Assembly: GCA_024637155.1 (NCBI GenBank)
Contig: JAGXFR010000034.1
Coordinates: 37,149 to 101,148, forward strand
Direction: 5' to 3'
Length of the DNA: 64,000 bases
DNA from: Burkholderiaceae bacterium
GTDB taxonomy: Bacteria; Pseudomonadota; Gammaproteobacteria; Burkholderiales; Burkholderiaceae_E
The position numbers were made by a program, and so were the translations under genes. Numbering within the stretch: the first letter of the stretch is position 1; each line of letters starts with the position of its first letter. This document shows, piece after piece, positions 9,048-21,935 of the stretch. The notes beneath the pieces were generated by a model that made no database searches, was not told the origin of the DNA, and saw only the letters and a list, made by a program, of their open reading frames with translations.

Positions 9048-9124
9048 TCGCCCTTGATCCGGCCTTTCGCGGCGGCCCGGCCCCGCGCCGGGCAACGCGG
9101 ATTCCCCCTGGAGGTTGGGGGCAC

Positions 9125-11065
9125 ATGCAGTTTCCCGAAGTTTTCGACGTCATCGTGGTGGGCGGCGGCCACGCCGGCACTGAAGCAGCGCTCGCGGCAG
9201 CCCGCATGGGGAGCCGCACGCTGCTGCTTACCCACAGCATCGAGACGCTCGGGCAGATGTCCTGCAATCCGTCGATCGGCGGTATCGGCAAGGGGCACCT
9301 GGTCAAGGAGGTCGACGCGCTCGGCGGCGCGATGGCGCAGGCCGCCGACGAAGCCGGGATCCAGTTCCGGATCCTCAACTCGAGCAAGGGGCCGGCGGTG
9401 CGCGCCACCCGCGCGCAAGCCGACCGCGTGCTCTACCGGCAGGCGATCCGGACCCGACTCGAGAACCAGCCCAATCTGTGGCTCTTCCAGCAGGCGGTGG
9501 ACGACCTGATTCTGGAGCGTTCCGGAAATGGGGACCACGTCGCGGGCGTGCTCACGCAGATCGGATTGCGGTTTCATGCGCGCGCCGTGGTGATTACGGC
9601 GGGAACATTCCTCAACGGCAAGATTCATGTCGGGCTGGAACACTACGCCGCGGGCCGCGCGGGCGACCCGCCCGCCCTGACGCTCGCGGCCCGGTTGCGC
9701 GAACTCGGACTGGGGCAGGGCCGGCTCAAGACCGGCACGCCGCCGCGCATCGACGGGCGCACGATCGATTTCGACGCTTGCACGATCCAGCCCGGTGACG
9801 CCGATCCGATTCCGGTATTTTCCTTCCTCGGACGTCCGGAGCAGCACCCGGCCCAGCTCCCGTGCTGGATGACGCACACGAATGCCCGCACGCACGACAT
9901 CATCCGCACGGGGCTGGATCGCTCCCCACTGTACACGGGCGTGATCGGGGGGGTGGGCCCGCGCTACTGTCCGTCGATCGAGGACAAGATCCACCGCTTC
10001 GCCGGGCGTGAGTCGCACCAGATCTTCCTGGAGCCGGAAGGACTGCACACCCACGAGTACTATCCGAACGGGATCTCGACGAGCCTGCCCTTCGATATCC
10101 AGATCGCGCTGGTGCGCACGATCCGCGGCCTGGAGAATGCGCACATCCTGCGCCCCGGCTATGCGATCGAATACGATTACTTCGACCCGCGCGGGCTGCG
10201 CTCTTCGCTCGAGACCCGCGCCATCGGCGGACTGTTCTTCGCCGGACAGATCAACGGCACGACGGGCTATGAGGAGGCGGCGGCGCAGGGGCTGCTTGCC
10301 GGACTCAACGCCGCCTTGCAGGTGCAGGGCCGCGAAGCCTGGTCGCCGCGCCGCAGCGACGGCTATCTGGGCGTGTTGGTCGACGACCTGATCACCCGCG
10401 GGGTGAGCGAGCCCTATCGGATGTTCACCAGCCGCGCCGAGTATCGACTCAGCCTGCGCGAGGACAACGCGGATCTGCGCCTGACCGAGATCGGCCGCAA
10501 GCTCGGGTGTGTCGACGACCTGCGCTGGGATGCTTTCGCGCGTAAGCGCGATGCCGTCGACCACGAGTTGCGCCGGCTGGATGCGGTGTCGCTGAATCCG
10601 CGCGTGCTGGCCCCGGAGCACGCACTCGAGATCCTCGGACAGCCGATCGAGCGCGAGCACACGGCGGCAGAACTGCTGCGCCGACCGAACGTGCGCTACG
10701 AGGCACTGATGCGCGTCGCCGGCCCGTCGCTCGCGACGCGCGCGGACGAATTCGGGCTCGACGCGGCGGGCGTGGCCCAGGCGATCGAGCAGGTGGTGAT
10801 CCAGACGCGCTACGCGGGCTACATCGCCCGCCAGCAGCAGGAGGTCGCGCGTCAGGAACTCCAGGAGGGACAGCCGATTCCGGAAGAATTCGACTACGCA
10901 CAGGTCAGCGGACTGTCGCGCGAAGTCGCGCAAAAGCTGGCCCACCAGCGCCCGGAAACGATCGGGCATGCGTCGCGAATCTCGGGCGTCACGCCCGCGG
11001 CGGTGTCGCTGCTGACGGTGTTCCTGAAGAAGTGGCGCGCCACAAATAATGGGACGCAGAGATAG
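9125..11065 (+). CDS. mnmG: tRNA uridine-5-carboxymethylaminomethyl modification enzyme MnmG (GidA)
   Basis: A 646-residue FAD protein that, with MnmE, builds the cmnm5 group on wobble uridine 34 of several tRNAs. The FAD motif VGGGHAGTE is at residues 12-20. [15 protein letters not shown] and the GTFLNG block are family signatures, and the C-terminal helical domain that binds MnmE and tRNA is complete. GGAGG lies about 11 bp upstream of the ATG. It is the first gene of mnmG-rsmG-parA-parB. Its stop codon overlaps the GTG start of rsmG. Confidence 0.98.
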   Translation: MQFPEVFDVIVVGGGHAGTEAALAAARMGSRTLLLTHSIETLGQMSCNPSIGGIGKGHLVKEVDALGGAMAQAADEAGIQFRILNSSKGPAVRATRAQADRVLYRQAIRTRLENQPNLWLFQQAVDDLILERSGNGDHVAGVLTQIGLRFHARAVVITAGTFLNGKIHVGLEHYAAGRAGDPPALTLAARLRELGLGQGRLKTGTPPRIDGRTIDFDACTIQPGDADPIPVFSFLGRPEQHPAQLPCWMTHTNARTHDIIRTGLDRSPLYTGVIGGVGPRYCPSIEDKIHRFAGRESHQIFLEPEGLHTHEYYPNGISTSLPFDIQIALVRTIRGLENAHILRPGYAIEYDYFDPRGLRSSLETRAIGGLFFAGQINGTTGYEEAAAQGLLAGLNAALQVQGREAWSPRRSDGYLGVLVDDLITRGVSEPYRMFTSRAEYRLSLREDNADLRLTEIGRKLGCVDDLRWDAFARKRDAVDHELRRLDAVSLNPRVLAPEHALEILGQPIEREHTAAELLRRPNVRYEALMRVAGPSLATRADEFGLDAAGVAQAIEQVVIQTRYAGYIARQQQEVARQELQEGQPIPEEFDYAQVSGLSREVAQKLAHQRPETIGHASRISGVTPAAVSLLTVFLKKWRATNNGTQR

Positions 11066-11928
11066 TGAGCGCTTACTCCAAATTCAGCGCACGCGGTCCG
11101 GGCAAGGCCTCGGCAACACCCGCTCGGCGTGCCGCGGGCAAGCCGGGGAAGCCGGCCAAGAAGGCGCCCGGCCGCGCGGCCTCGGGCACGCGCGCGAGCG
11201 CGCTCGCCGCGGAGCTCGCCGCCGGCTGCGCGCAACTCGGTCTCGCGCTCGATGCGACCCAGCGCGAGCAATTGCTCGCGTATCTGGATCTGCTGCACAA
11301 GTGGAATGCCGTCTACAACCTGACGGCGATCCGGACCCTGCCGCGCATGCTCGTCGAACATCTCTTCGACAGCCTCGCGGTGCTCAGGCCGCTGGCGCAG
11401 CGACTCCCGACGGCGGCATCGGGCAGCGCAGCGCCGTGCATCGTCGACGTGGGCAGCGGCGCCGGACTGCCGGGAATTCCGCTCGCGATCGCCTGGCCGC
11501 AGGCGCAGGTCCACCTCGTCGAGCCGGTCGGCAAGAAGGCGGCCTTCCTGCGCCAATGCGTGGGGGCGCTCGGGCTGGGCGGAGTTCAGGTGCATGACAC
11601 ACGGGTCGAGGACCTGCGGCTGCCGAGGCCGCCGGACCTGATCATCTGCCGCGCCTTCGCATCGCTTGCCGACTTCCTCGCCTCGTCGGCCCACCTCGCC
11701 GACGGGGGAACCCTGATGTGCGCGATGAAGGGCACGGCGGGCGGTGACGAGATCGCCGCCGTTCGTGCGCCGTGGTCCACCCCCGAGGTGATCGCACTGG
11801 TCATTCCCGAACTCGATGCCGCGCGCCACCTGGTGCTGGTGCGGCATACTGCCGCCTCCAACGCGCAGCGCGACGATGACGAATCCACCGGCGCGCCTGG
11901 CGCGCCTTCTGTCCGCTACGGAGCCTGA
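11065..11928 (+). CDS. rsmG: 16S rRNA (guanine527-N7)-methyltransferase RsmG (GidB)
   Basis: A 287-residue SAM-dependent methyltransferase that modifies G527 of 16S rRNA. The SAM-binding motif is VDVGSGAGLPGIPLA, followed by HLVEPVGKKAAFLRQ and CRAFAS. The GTG start overlaps the mnmG stop (TAGTG). Residues 1-46 form an extension rich in Lys, Ala, Pro and Arg that most RsmG proteins (about 205-215 residues) lack, and there is a polar tail after the last strand. The extension could be a disordered RNA-binding tail, or the true start could be a later in-frame codon. Confidence 0.94.
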   Translation: MSAYSKFSARGPGKASATPARRAAGKPGKPAKKAPGRAASGTRASALAAELAAGCAQLGLALDATQREQLLAYLDLLHKWNAVYNLTAIRTLPRMLVEHLFDSLAVLRPLAQRLPTAASGSAAPCIVDVGSGAGLPGIPLAIAWPQAQVHLVEPVGKKAAFLRQCVGALGLGGVQVHDTRVEDLRLPRPPDLIICRAFASLADFLASSAHLADGGTLMCAMKGTAGGDEIAAVRAPWSTPEVIALVIPELDAARHLVLVRHTAASNAQRDDDESTGAPGAPSVRYGA

Positions 11929-11932
11929 GCGC

Positions 11933-12709
11933 ATGGCACGCAAGTTCGTGATCGCCAACCAGAAGGGCGGGGTCGGCAAGACCACGACCACGGTCAATCT
12001 CGCAGCCGCCCTGGCGAAGCTCGGGCGCCGTGTGCTGCTCATCGACACCGACCCGCAGGGCAATGCCACGACCGGCAGCGGCCTCGACAAGCGCGCCCTG
12101 GCGCGCTCGGTCTACCATGTGCTGATCGGGCTCTCGGACGTCGCGGAGACGACCCAGGAGTCCCCCACGGGCGGCTATGCCGTGCTGCCGTCGAACCGGG
12201 ACCTCGCCGGCGCGGAAGTGGAACTGGTCGACTTCGACGAACGCGAGAATCGCCTCAAGGACGCACTCGCGGCCGTCGATGGCGAGTACGACTACATGCT
12301 GATCGACTGCCCGCCGTCGCTCTCGATGCTCACCCTGAACGGCCTGTGCGCCGCGCACGGCGTGATCATCCCGATGCAGTGCGAGTACTACGCGCTCGAG
12401 GGACTCTCGGACCTGGTCAACACCATCCGCAAGGTCCACGGAAACTTCAACCCGGGGCTCGAAATTTCCGGTCTGCTGCGCGTGATGTTCGACCCGCGCG
12501 TGACGCTCTCGCAGCAGGTCTCCGCGCAACTTGCCGAGCACTTTGGCCCGAAGGTGTTCAACACGATTATTCCGCGCAACGTCCGCCTCGCGGAGGCGCC
12601 GAGTTACGGCAAGGCGGGCGTTGTCTTCGACCCGTCGTCCAAGGGCGCGCGGGCCTATCTCGAGTTCGGCGCAGAACTCATCGAAAGAATGGAAAAGGGG
12701 CCGCTATGA
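11933..12709 (+). CDS. parA: Chromosome partitioning ATPase ParA (Soj)
   Basis: A 258-residue deviant Walker-A ATPase. The P-loop KGGVGKTT is at residues 11-18, with both the signature and the catalytic lysines, followed by DTDPQGNATTG and DCPPSLSMLTLN. It binds DNA non-specifically in the ATP state and drives segregation of ParB-parS complexes. It begins 4 bp after rsmG and overlaps parB by ATGA. There is no N-terminal DNA-binding extension, so it is the chromosomal Soj type, not a plasmid P1-type ParA. Confidence 0.97.
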   Translation: MARKFVIANQKGGVGKTTTTVNLAAALAKLGRRVLLIDTDPQGNATTGSGLDKRALARSVYHVLIGLSDVAETTQESPTGGYAVLPSNRDLAGAEVELVDFDERENRLKDALAAVDGEYDYMLIDCPPSLSMLTLNGLCAAHGVIIPMQCEYYALEGLSDLVNTIRKVHGNFNPGLEISGLLRVMFDPRVTLSQQVSAQLAEHFGPKVFNTIIPRNVRLAEAPSYGKAGVVFDPSSKGARAYLEFGAELIERMEKGPL

Positions 12710-13578
12710 ACAGGCAGAAAGGACTTGGACGCGGGCTCGAGGCGCTGCTGGGCGTGGACCGTGAGGCCGTGGCGACGCCTGAATCGGCGCAGCCCGTTCT
12801 CGCCGTCTCGCGGCTGAATCCGGGGCGCTACCAGCCGCGCACGCGCATGGACGAAGGCGCGATGCAGGAACTCGCCGACTCGATTCGGGCGCATGGCCTG
12901 ATCCAGCCGATCGCGGTGCGGCCGGTGGGGCCGCCCGAGGAAGGGCGCTACGAGATTCTTGCCGGGGAGCGGCGCTATCGCGCCGCGAAACTTGCCGGCA
13001 TCACCGAGGTGCCGGTGATCGTGCGTCACGTCTCCGACCAGGAAGCCGCGGCGATCGCACTGGTCGAGAATATTCAGCGCGAGAATCTGAATCCGATCGA
13101 GGAGGCGCAGGGCATCAAGCGGCTGCTCGACGAGTTCCGCTATTCGCACGAGCAGGCCGCGGAGGCAATCGGCCGCTCCCGCAGCGCCACCACGAACCTG
13201 CTGCGCCTGCTCAATCTTGCGGAACCGGTGCAGACCATGTTGCTGGCGGGCGATCTGGACATGGGCCACGCGCGGGCCCTGCTCGCGCTCGAGCGCGCCG
13301 CCCAGATCATGCTGGGCAGCCAGATCGTCGAGAAGCGGCTGTCGGTGCGCGAAGCCGAGCGGTTGGTGGCGGCCGCGCTGCGGCCGGCCGGCGCGGGTGC
13401 CGGCAAGCGCGGACCCGCCGCCAAGTCGCGCGACGTGGTTCGCCTGGAAGAGGAATTGTCCGACGCGCTGGGGACGGAAGTGTCGATCACCCCGCGCGCC
13501 CGCAAGGGCGGCAGCCTGACGATCCGCTTTCACGGTCACGAGCAGTTCGAAGCGCTCGTCGCGAAATTGCGCTCCTGA
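12706..13578 (+). CDS. parB: Chromosome partitioning protein ParB (Spo0J)
   Basis: A 290-residue ParB. It starts with the ParA-stimulating peptide MNRQKGLGRGLEALLG. The CTP-binding box is GERRYRA, followed by ENIQRENLNPIEEAQ and the helix-turn-helix around YSHEQAAEAIGRSRS that reads parS. The C-terminal dimerisation domain is present. The start is ATGA-coupled to parA. The matching parS sites are 3.7-4.5 kb upstream. The gene ends 12 bp from the convergent protease-like gene. Confidence 0.97.
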   Translation: MNRQKGLGRGLEALLGVDREAVATPESAQPVLAVSRLNPGRYQPRTRMDEGAMQELADSIRAHGLIQPIAVRPVGPPEEGRYEILAGERRYRAAKLAGITEVPVIVRHVSDQEAAAIALVENIQRENLNPIEEAQGIKRLLDEFRYSHEQAAEAIGRSRSATTNLLRLLNLAEPVQTMLLAGDLDMGHARALLALERAAQIMLGSQIVEKRLSVREAERLVAAALRPAGAGAGKRGPAAKSRDVVRLEEELSDALGTEVSITPRARKGGSLTIRFHGHEQFEALVAKLRS

Positions 13579-13590
13579 GCCGCGCGACCC

Positions 13591-14613
13591 CTATACGCCG
13601 ACGGGGCGCTTGAGGAAGTCCATCCGGTCGATCGACGGAACGGGCACGTCGCGGACCTCGCCGCCGCGCAGCAGCCGCAGCGGGACGACCGTGCCCGCCG
13701 GCCCGCGCTTCCAGATCCGGCGGTAGAGATCGGCCTGTCCGGAAATGGTCTCGTCACCGACGCCGATGATGATGTCCCCGGGGGAGATCCCGGCACCATC
13801 GGCAGGACCGTCGCGCGACACGCGGATGACGACCACGTGGCCGCGGAACACCTCGGTCGTCACGCCGAGCCAGGGCTGTGCCGCGCTCTTGCTGCGGCCG
13901 TGGGCCCGCAGGTCGGCGATGATCGGCTTCAGGAGGTTGATCGGCACGAACAGGTTGCCGGGAACCCGCCCTGCGCCGGGCAAGGCGTCCGCCATGATCA
14001 GCGAACCCACGCCCACCAGCTTCCCGTCGGGAGTGAACAGCGCCGACCCGCTCCAGTTGTTGACCGGGGGAATGGTGAGGATCGGGCGCTCGAGCAGGTA
14101 TTCCCAGCCGCCGGCGAAAGGCTGGCGCGAGAGCACGCGCAACTCGGTCGCCTCGTCCTCGCCGTGCCCCAGCGTGAACACGGGCTGGCTTTCGCCGACG
14201 AGATCGGAATCGCCGATTTCCACCGCCTTGCCGATCATCGGCAGCGCCGTGCGGATCAGGCCGAAGCCGGAAGCGTGGTCGTAGCCGGCGACCGCGCCCG
14301 GCACGGTCACGCCGGCCGCGGTCGTGACGTCGACCTCGTCGGCTTCGAGAACCAGGTAACCGATGGTCAGCACCGTGCGCGCGTCGAGGATCACGCCCGA
14401 GCCGCTGCGCCGCGCCCCGAGCGTGGTGGATGTTGCGGCGCCGGGAACGATCTTCGCGTCCACACGCACGACCGTGCCGCTCACGGCTTCGCCCGCGATT
14501 GCGCGCGTGTCGGTCGCGCCGGAGCTTGCCGGGGCGACGTGCGTGGCGCCGGCGAAACCGGGCGCCGCGAGGAGCGCGCTCAGCAGCGCGCAGGTCAGGA
14601 TCGGGTGACGCAT
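13591..14613 (-). CDS. HtrA-like S1C protein with PDZ domain, probably catalytically inactive
   Basis: A 340-residue exported protein. The start MRHPILTC begins a signal peptide ending near AGATHVA. A trypsin-like beta-barrel domain follows, then a PDZ domain (from about PWLGVTTEV to the end, with GADGAGISPGD-like spacing). The catalytic positions look lost. The His block expected as TAAHVV reads TIGYLVL, the Asp position in YDHASGFGLIR is not acidic, and only the Ser block (NNWSGSALF) is kept in altered form. A periplasmic binding or scaffold role is inferred. It is convergent to parB and divergent from the atp operon. Confidence 0.75.
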   Translation of the reverse strand: MRHPILTCALLSALLAAPGFAGATHVAPASSGATDTRAIAGEAVSGTVVRVDAKIVPGAATSTTLGARRSGSGVILDARTVLTIGYLVLEADEVDVTTAAGVTVPGAVAGYDHASGFGLIRTALPMIGKAVEIGDSDLVGESQPVFTLGHGEDEATELRVLSRQPFAGGWEYLLERPILTIPPVNNWSGSALFTPDGKLVGVGSLIMADALPGAGRVPGNLFVPINLLKPIIADLRAHGRSKSAAQPWLGVTTEVFRGHVVVIRVSRDGPADGAGISPGDIIIGVGDETISGQADLYRRIWKRGPAGTVVPLRLLRGGEVRDVPVPSIDRMDFLKRPVGV

Positions 14614-14756
14614 GGCAGTCCTCCTGTCCCGTAGTCGCATCGTCGTTCCCATTCTTTCACCACGGTGCGGCGAGGACAAGCGCCGCACGACGAAGCCCCG
14701 CGCGAGCGCCGCCACCGACTCGCCGCCGCTCTGGCGCTTGTACGAATCGTTCCGGT

Positions 14757-14786
14757 TTGACCATATCGCCGGTGGGACATTAAAAT
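14757..14786 (+). promoter_or_regulatory. Sigma-70 type promoter of the ATP synthase operon
   Basis: TTGACC at 14757-14762 and TAAAAT at 14781-14786 are separated by 18 bp; each hexamer matches the consensus at 5 of 6 positions. It lies 80 bp upstream of the proposed atpI start and 144 bp from the divergent protease-like gene. It is the clearest promoter in the window. Confidence 0.7.
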
Positions 14787-14865
14787 CCCGAGGCTTTGTT
14801 GGTGATTGTCGGCTTCGGCGTGCTTGCGCTTCGGAAGCACCGCCTCACTGTGGTGCCCCTGGACG

Positions 14866-15297
14866 ATGTTCGTCGCCGTTGGTTTGCAGATTGCAGCGAT
14901 CCTGCTGCTGGCCCCGATCGCGGGGTTTTGGTTTGGCCTGGAGAGCGCGACGTCGCTTCTGCTGGGTGGGGTGGCCGCGATTCTCCCCAACGCTTTGTTC
15001 GCGCTGCGGCTGTGGTTGCACAAGGGGCGTTCCCCGGAGTCGTATCCGGTGGTGTTCCTGTTGGGCGAGTTCGTCAAGATCGGTTTGACGCTCGGGTTGT
15101 TGGCGGCGGTGATCAGGTGGGTGGAGCCGATCCGGTGGATCGCACTGCTCACCGGGCTGATCGTCGCGCTGAAGATGCCGTTGTTTGCGCTCCTGGTGGC
15201 GCGCGACGCGGACGCCGGGACGGCGGCGGGCGATGGCCCGGCGGCGGCACCGGCGGGGAAGGACGAGGGCTCCGGCGGCAGTGCCGGCGGGGCATGA
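14866..15297 (+). CDS. atpI: ATP synthase subunit I
   Basis: A 143-residue membrane protein, first gene of the atp operon. Four hydrophobic helices are visible, including LQIAAILLLAPIAGFWFG and the conserved block PNALFALRL. The segment YPVVFLLGEFVKIGLTLGLLA matches the betaproteobacterial AtpI pattern. The C-terminal 25 residues are low-complexity Gly/Ala. AtpI helps assemble the c-ring and may help Mg2+ supply. The start is uncertain: ATG 14866 fits family length, but the frame is open to a TTG at 14806, and neither start has a strong ribosome-binding site. Confidence 0.8.
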   Translation: MFVAVGLQIAAILLLAPIAGFWFGLESATSLLLGGVAAILPNALFALRLWLHKGRSPESYPVVFLLGEFVKIGLTLGLLAAVIRWVEPIRWIALLTGLIVALKMPLFALLVARDADAGTAAGDGPAAAPAGKDEGSGGSAGGA

Positions 15298-15328
15298 GAA
15301 CAACGCAGGACCGAACGACCAGGAAAAC

Positions 15329-16436
<1,108 letters not shown>

Positions 16437-16480
16437 TTCAGGCGAGCCTGGCTCGCAGCACCAAGTAGAGGAAGCCTGTC

Positions 16481-16954
16481 GTGAATATCAATGCGACTCT
16501 AATCGCCCAGATGGTCGTCTTTGCGGCGCTCTGGTGGTTTACGGCCCGATTCATCTGGCCCCCGATCACCCAGGCGCTCGACGAGCGAGCCCAGCGGATT
16601 TCCGACGGGCTCGCCGCTGCCGACAAGTCGAAGCTGGAACTCGCTGCGACCGAGCGACGCGTCCAGGAAGAGCTCAAGCAGGCCCGGGCCGGCGCGGCGG
16701 AAGTGCGCTCCGGAGCGGAGCGCCAGGCCGCGCAGCTGCTCGACGAAGCGCGTGCGGAAGCTTCGCGCCTCGTGGCCGCGGCGAAGAAGGCGGCCGAGGA
16801 AGAGGCCGAACTCGCCGCGCAGCGGGCGCGCGGGCATCTGCGCGAGCAGGTGGCGACCTTGGCGGTGGCCGGTGCGAGTCGCATCCTGCGCCGGGAGATC
16901 GATGCCACCCGTCATGCCGAGCTGCTGGGCAACCTGCAGAAAGAGCTCCGGTAA
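16481..16954 (+). CDS. atpF: ATP synthase Fo subunit b
   Basis: A 157-residue peripheral stalk subunit. It has one N-terminal membrane helix (MVVFAALWWFTARFIWPPI) followed by a long Ala/Glu/Arg-rich coiled coil that reaches to the delta subunit. It starts with GTG, 44 bp after atpE, and ends 6 bp before atpH. Confidence 0.96.
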   Translation: MNINATLIAQMVVFAALWWFTARFIWPPITQALDERAQRISDGLAAADKSKLELAATERRVQEELKQARAGAAEVRSGAERQAAQLLDEARAEASRLVAAAKKAAEEEAELAAQRARGHLREQVATLAVAGASRILRREIDATRHAELLGNLQKELR

Positions 16955-16960
16955 GCTGCC

Positions 16961-17494
16961 ATGGCCGAATCGCTCACGATTGCGCGACCCTACGCCGAGG
17001 CGGCGTTTCAGATCGCCCGCGACACGCAGGCGCTGCCCTCGTGGTCCGACGCGCTTGCGCGGCTGGCCGTGGTGGCCGGCACCGACGCGGCGCGCGAGCT
17101 GATCGGCAATCCGCGCCTCACTGTCGAACAGGTGGCCACGTTGTGCGCCGACGCGGCGGGTGCGATCTCCGACCAGCAGAAGAATTTCGTACGGGTGCTC
17201 GCCGACAACGATCGCATCGCGGTGCTGCCCGACGTGGCGAAGCTCTTCGAGGCGCTGCGCAACGAGTTCGAAGGCGTGCTGGAAGCCCACGTGTCCAGCG
17301 CCTATCCGCTCAACGACGCGCAGGTGGCCGACATCGTGAAGACCCTCGAGAAGAAATACGGGCGCAGCGTCAAGGTCAATGTGACCGTCGATGCGGACCT
17401 GATTGGCGGTGTTTCGATCCGCATTGGCGACGAAGTGATGGACGCGTCGGTGCGCGGCAAGCTCGCGCAACTCGCGGACGCGCTCAGGAAGTGA
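16961..17494 (+). CDS. atpH: ATP synthase F1 subunit delta
   Basis: A 177-residue subunit linking the b-dimer to the top of the alpha3beta3 head. The N-terminal helical domain begins [12 protein letters not shown], and the C-terminal part carries the family signature around [18 protein letters not shown]. Length is as usual for the family. Confidence 0.96.
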   Translation: MAESLTIARPYAEAAFQIARDTQALPSWSDALARLAVVAGTDAARELIGNPRLTVEQVATLCADAAGAISDQQKNFVRVLADNDRIAVLPDVAKLFEALRNEFEGVLEAHVSSAYPLNDAQVADIVKTLEKKYGRSVKVNVTVDADLIGGVSIRIGDEVMDASVRGKLAQLADALRK

Positions 17495-17537
17495 TCAAGG
17501 AAACGTCCACGCCCCGCACGGGGCAGGAGAAGACCTC

Positions 17538-19079
17538 ATGCAATTGAATCCGGCAGAGATCAGTGAACTGCTGAAGAGCAAGATCGAGAACCTGCAGGTA
17601 TCGGCCGATACCCGCAACCAGGGGACGGTCGTCTCCGTGACCGACGGCATCTGCCGGCTGCACGGATTGTCCGAGGTGATGCAGGGCGAGATGATCGAAT
17701 TCCCCGGCGACACCTTCGGGCTGGCGCTGAACCTCGAGCGCGACTCGGTCGGCTCGGTGGTGCTGGGACCCTACGAGCACATCAGCGAGGGCGATACCGT
17801 CAAGGCCACCGGACGCATCCTGGAAGTGCCGGTCGGGCCGGAGCTGATCGGGCGGGTGGTGAACTCGCTGGGCCAGCCGATCGACGGCAAGGGGCCGATC
17901 AACGCGAAGATGACCGACGTCATCGAGAAGGTCGCCCCGGGCGTGATCGCCCGCAAGTCGGTGTCGCAACCGGTGCAGACCGGGCTGAAGTCGATCGACG
18001 CGATGGTGCCCATCGGGCGCGGCCAGCGCGAGCTGATCATCGGCGATCGGCAGACCGGCAAGACGGCGGTGGCGATCGACACGATCATCAACCAGAAGGG
18101 CAAGGACCTGATCTGCGTCTACGTCGCGATCGGCCAGAAGGCCTCAACGGTCGTGAACGTGGTGCGCAAGCTCGAGGAATTCGGTGCGATGGAGTTCACC
18201 ATCGTGGTGGCCGCCACGGCCGCCGAATCGGCCGCGATGCAGTACATCGCACCCTACTCGGGTTGCACGATGGGCGAGTACTTCCGCGACCGCGGGCAGG
18301 ACGCGCTGATCATCTATGACGATCTGACCAAGCAGGCCTGGGCCTACCGGCAGGTGTCGCTTCTGCTGCGCCGCCCGCCGGGCCGCGAAGCCTATCCGGG
18401 CGACGTCTTCTACCTGCACTCGCGGCTGCTCGAGCGCGCCGCGCGCGTCAACGAGGCCTATGTCGAGAAGTTCACCAATGGTGAAGTGAAGGGCAAGACC
18501 GGCTCGCTGACCGCGTTGCCGATCATCGAGACGCAGGCGGGCGACGTGTCCGCTTTCGTGCCGACCAACGTGATCTCGATCACCGACGGGCAGATCTTCC
18601 TGGAGACCGACCTCTTCAACGCCGGGGTGCGGCCCGCGATCAACGCGGGGATTTCGGTGTCGCGCGTGGGCGGTTCGGCGCAGACCGACATCATCAAGAA
18701 GCTCGGCGGCGGCGTGCGCCTCGCGCTCGCGCAGTTTCGCGAGCTGGCGGCCTTCGCGCAGTTCGCTTCCGACCTCGACGACGCGACGCGCAAGCAGCTC
18801 GAGCGCGGGCGCCTCGTGACCGAACTGATGAAGCAGTCGCAGTACCAGCCGATGCAGGTCTGGGAAATGGCGCTGACGCTCTTTGCGGTGAACAACGGCT
18901 ACTTCGACGACATCGACGTCGCCAAGGCGCTCGACGCCGAGCGGGCGCTGCAGGAATTCGCCCGCACCAGCCACGCCGAGTTCGTCGAGGAGATCCAGCG
19001 CGACAAGAAGTTCAGCAAGGAAGTCGAAGCGCGGCTGCACGAGCTCGTCAAGGCCTTCAAGAAGACCGGCGCGTACTGA
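17538..19079 (+). CDS. atpA: ATP synthase F1 subunit alpha
   Basis: A 513-residue non-catalytic nucleotide-binding subunit. The P-loop GDRQTGKT is at about residues 169-176. The arginine finger lies in the region [17 protein letters not shown] precedes the ATG at 17538. It forms the alpha3beta3 head with AtpD. Confidence 0.98.
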   Translation: MQLNPAEISELLKSKIENLQVSADTRNQGTVVSVTDGICRLHGLSEVMQGEMIEFPGDTFGLALNLERDSVGSVVLGPYEHISEGDTVKATGRILEVPVGPELIGRVVNSLGQPIDGKGPINAKMTDVIEKVAPGVIARKSVSQPVQTGLKSIDAMVPIGRGQRELIIGDRQTGKTAVAIDTIINQKGKDLICVYVAIGQKASTVVNVVRKLEEFGAMEFTIVVAATAAESAAMQYIAPYSGCTMGEYFRDRGQDALIIYDDLTKQAWAYRQVSLLLRRPPGREAYPGDVFYLHSRLLERAARVNEAYVEKFTNGEVKGKTGSLTALPIIETQAGDVSAFVPTNVISITDGQIFLETDLFNAGVRPAINAGISVSRVGGSAQTDIIKKLGGGVRLALAQFRELAAFAQFASDLDDATRKQLERGRLVTELMKQSQYQPMQVWEMALTLFAVNNGYFDDIDVAKALDAERALQEFARTSHAEFVEEIQRDKKFSKEVEARLHELVKAFKKTGAY

Positions 19080-19118
19080 AGCCCGTCTGCCTGAAGCGAA
19101 CCACGACAAGGATTCGAG

Positions 19119-21424
<2,306 letters not shown>

Positions 21425-21446
21425 GCGCCAACTAACGGGGAATCGC

Positions 21447-21863
21447 ATGTCCAGCATTCACGTCGACGTCGTCAGCGCGGAAGAATCGATCTTCGAGGGA
21501 GAGGCCGAGTTCGTCGTGCTTCCGGGCGAGGTCGGCGAGCTGGGGATCTTTCCGCAGCACACGCCGCTGATCACGCGGATCAAGCCCGGGGCGGTGCGCA
21601 TCAAGGTCGTCGGCCAGGCCGAGGAAGAAATCGTGTTCGTCGAAGGGGGCATCCTCGAGGTGCAGCCGCATCGGGTCACGGTGCTCGCCGACACGGCGAT
21701 CCGGGCGCACGACCTGGACGAAGCCAAGGCCGAGGAAGCCAAGCGCGCGGCCGAAGACGCACTGGCCAACCGCGCTTCGACGATCGACTACGCGAAGGCG
21801 CAGGCCGAGCTCGCCGCGGCCATGGCGCAGATCGCCGCGATTCGCAAGTTGCGCGGCAAGTAG
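21447..21863 (+). CDS. atpC: ATP synthase F1 subunit epsilon
   Basis: A 138-residue regulatory subunit. The N-terminal beta-sandwich has [17 protein letters not shown], and the C-terminal helical hairpin can inhibit ATP hydrolysis. It is the last gene of the operon; the terminator begins 23 bp after the stop. Confidence 0.97.
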   Translation: MSSIHVDVVSAEESIFEGEAEFVVLPGEVGELGIFPQHTPLITRIKPGAVRIKVVGQAEEEIVFVEGGILEVQPHRVTVLADTAIRAHDLDEAKAEEAKRAAEDALANRASTIDYAKAQAELAAAMAQIAAIRKLRGK

Positions 21864-21886
21864 GCGTCCGGTGCACGGTTGGACCC

Positions 21887-21914
21887 GGGGCAGCTGCGGC
21901 TGCCCCTTTGTTTT
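21887..21914 (+). terminator. Rho-independent terminator of the atp operon
   Basis: The stem GGGGCAGC pairs perfectly with GCTGCCCC (8 bp, 4-nt loop) and is followed by TTTGTTTT. It lies in the open upstream part of the next reading frame, which argues for the later start chosen for the EamA gene. Confidence 0.92.
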
Positions 21915-21935
21915 GCGGGCCGGGCGCGCGCGCCG

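Larger units (their letters stand above)
8182..9124. other. Non-coding parS region between GMC gene and mnmG
   Basis: This 943-bp stretch has no convincing gene. The open frames here, such as the minus-strand one at 8172-9095, are low-complexity Arg/Ala/Pro readings without family features, and those beginning MFHVKH simply read through parS. It holds three parS sites, a duplicated 59-bp segment and the mnmG promoter. No sequence close to the DnaA box TTATCCACA was seen here. Confidence 0.7.

Noticed and set aside
8172..9095. Long minus-strand frame across the parS region
   Set aside because: Arg/Ala/Pro-rich with no family pattern, and it runs antisense through all three parS sites and the mnmG promoter.
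8182..9124. Chromosomal origin in the parS region
   Set aside because: Position is attractive, but I saw no DnaA-box-like sequence and no AT-rich core here.
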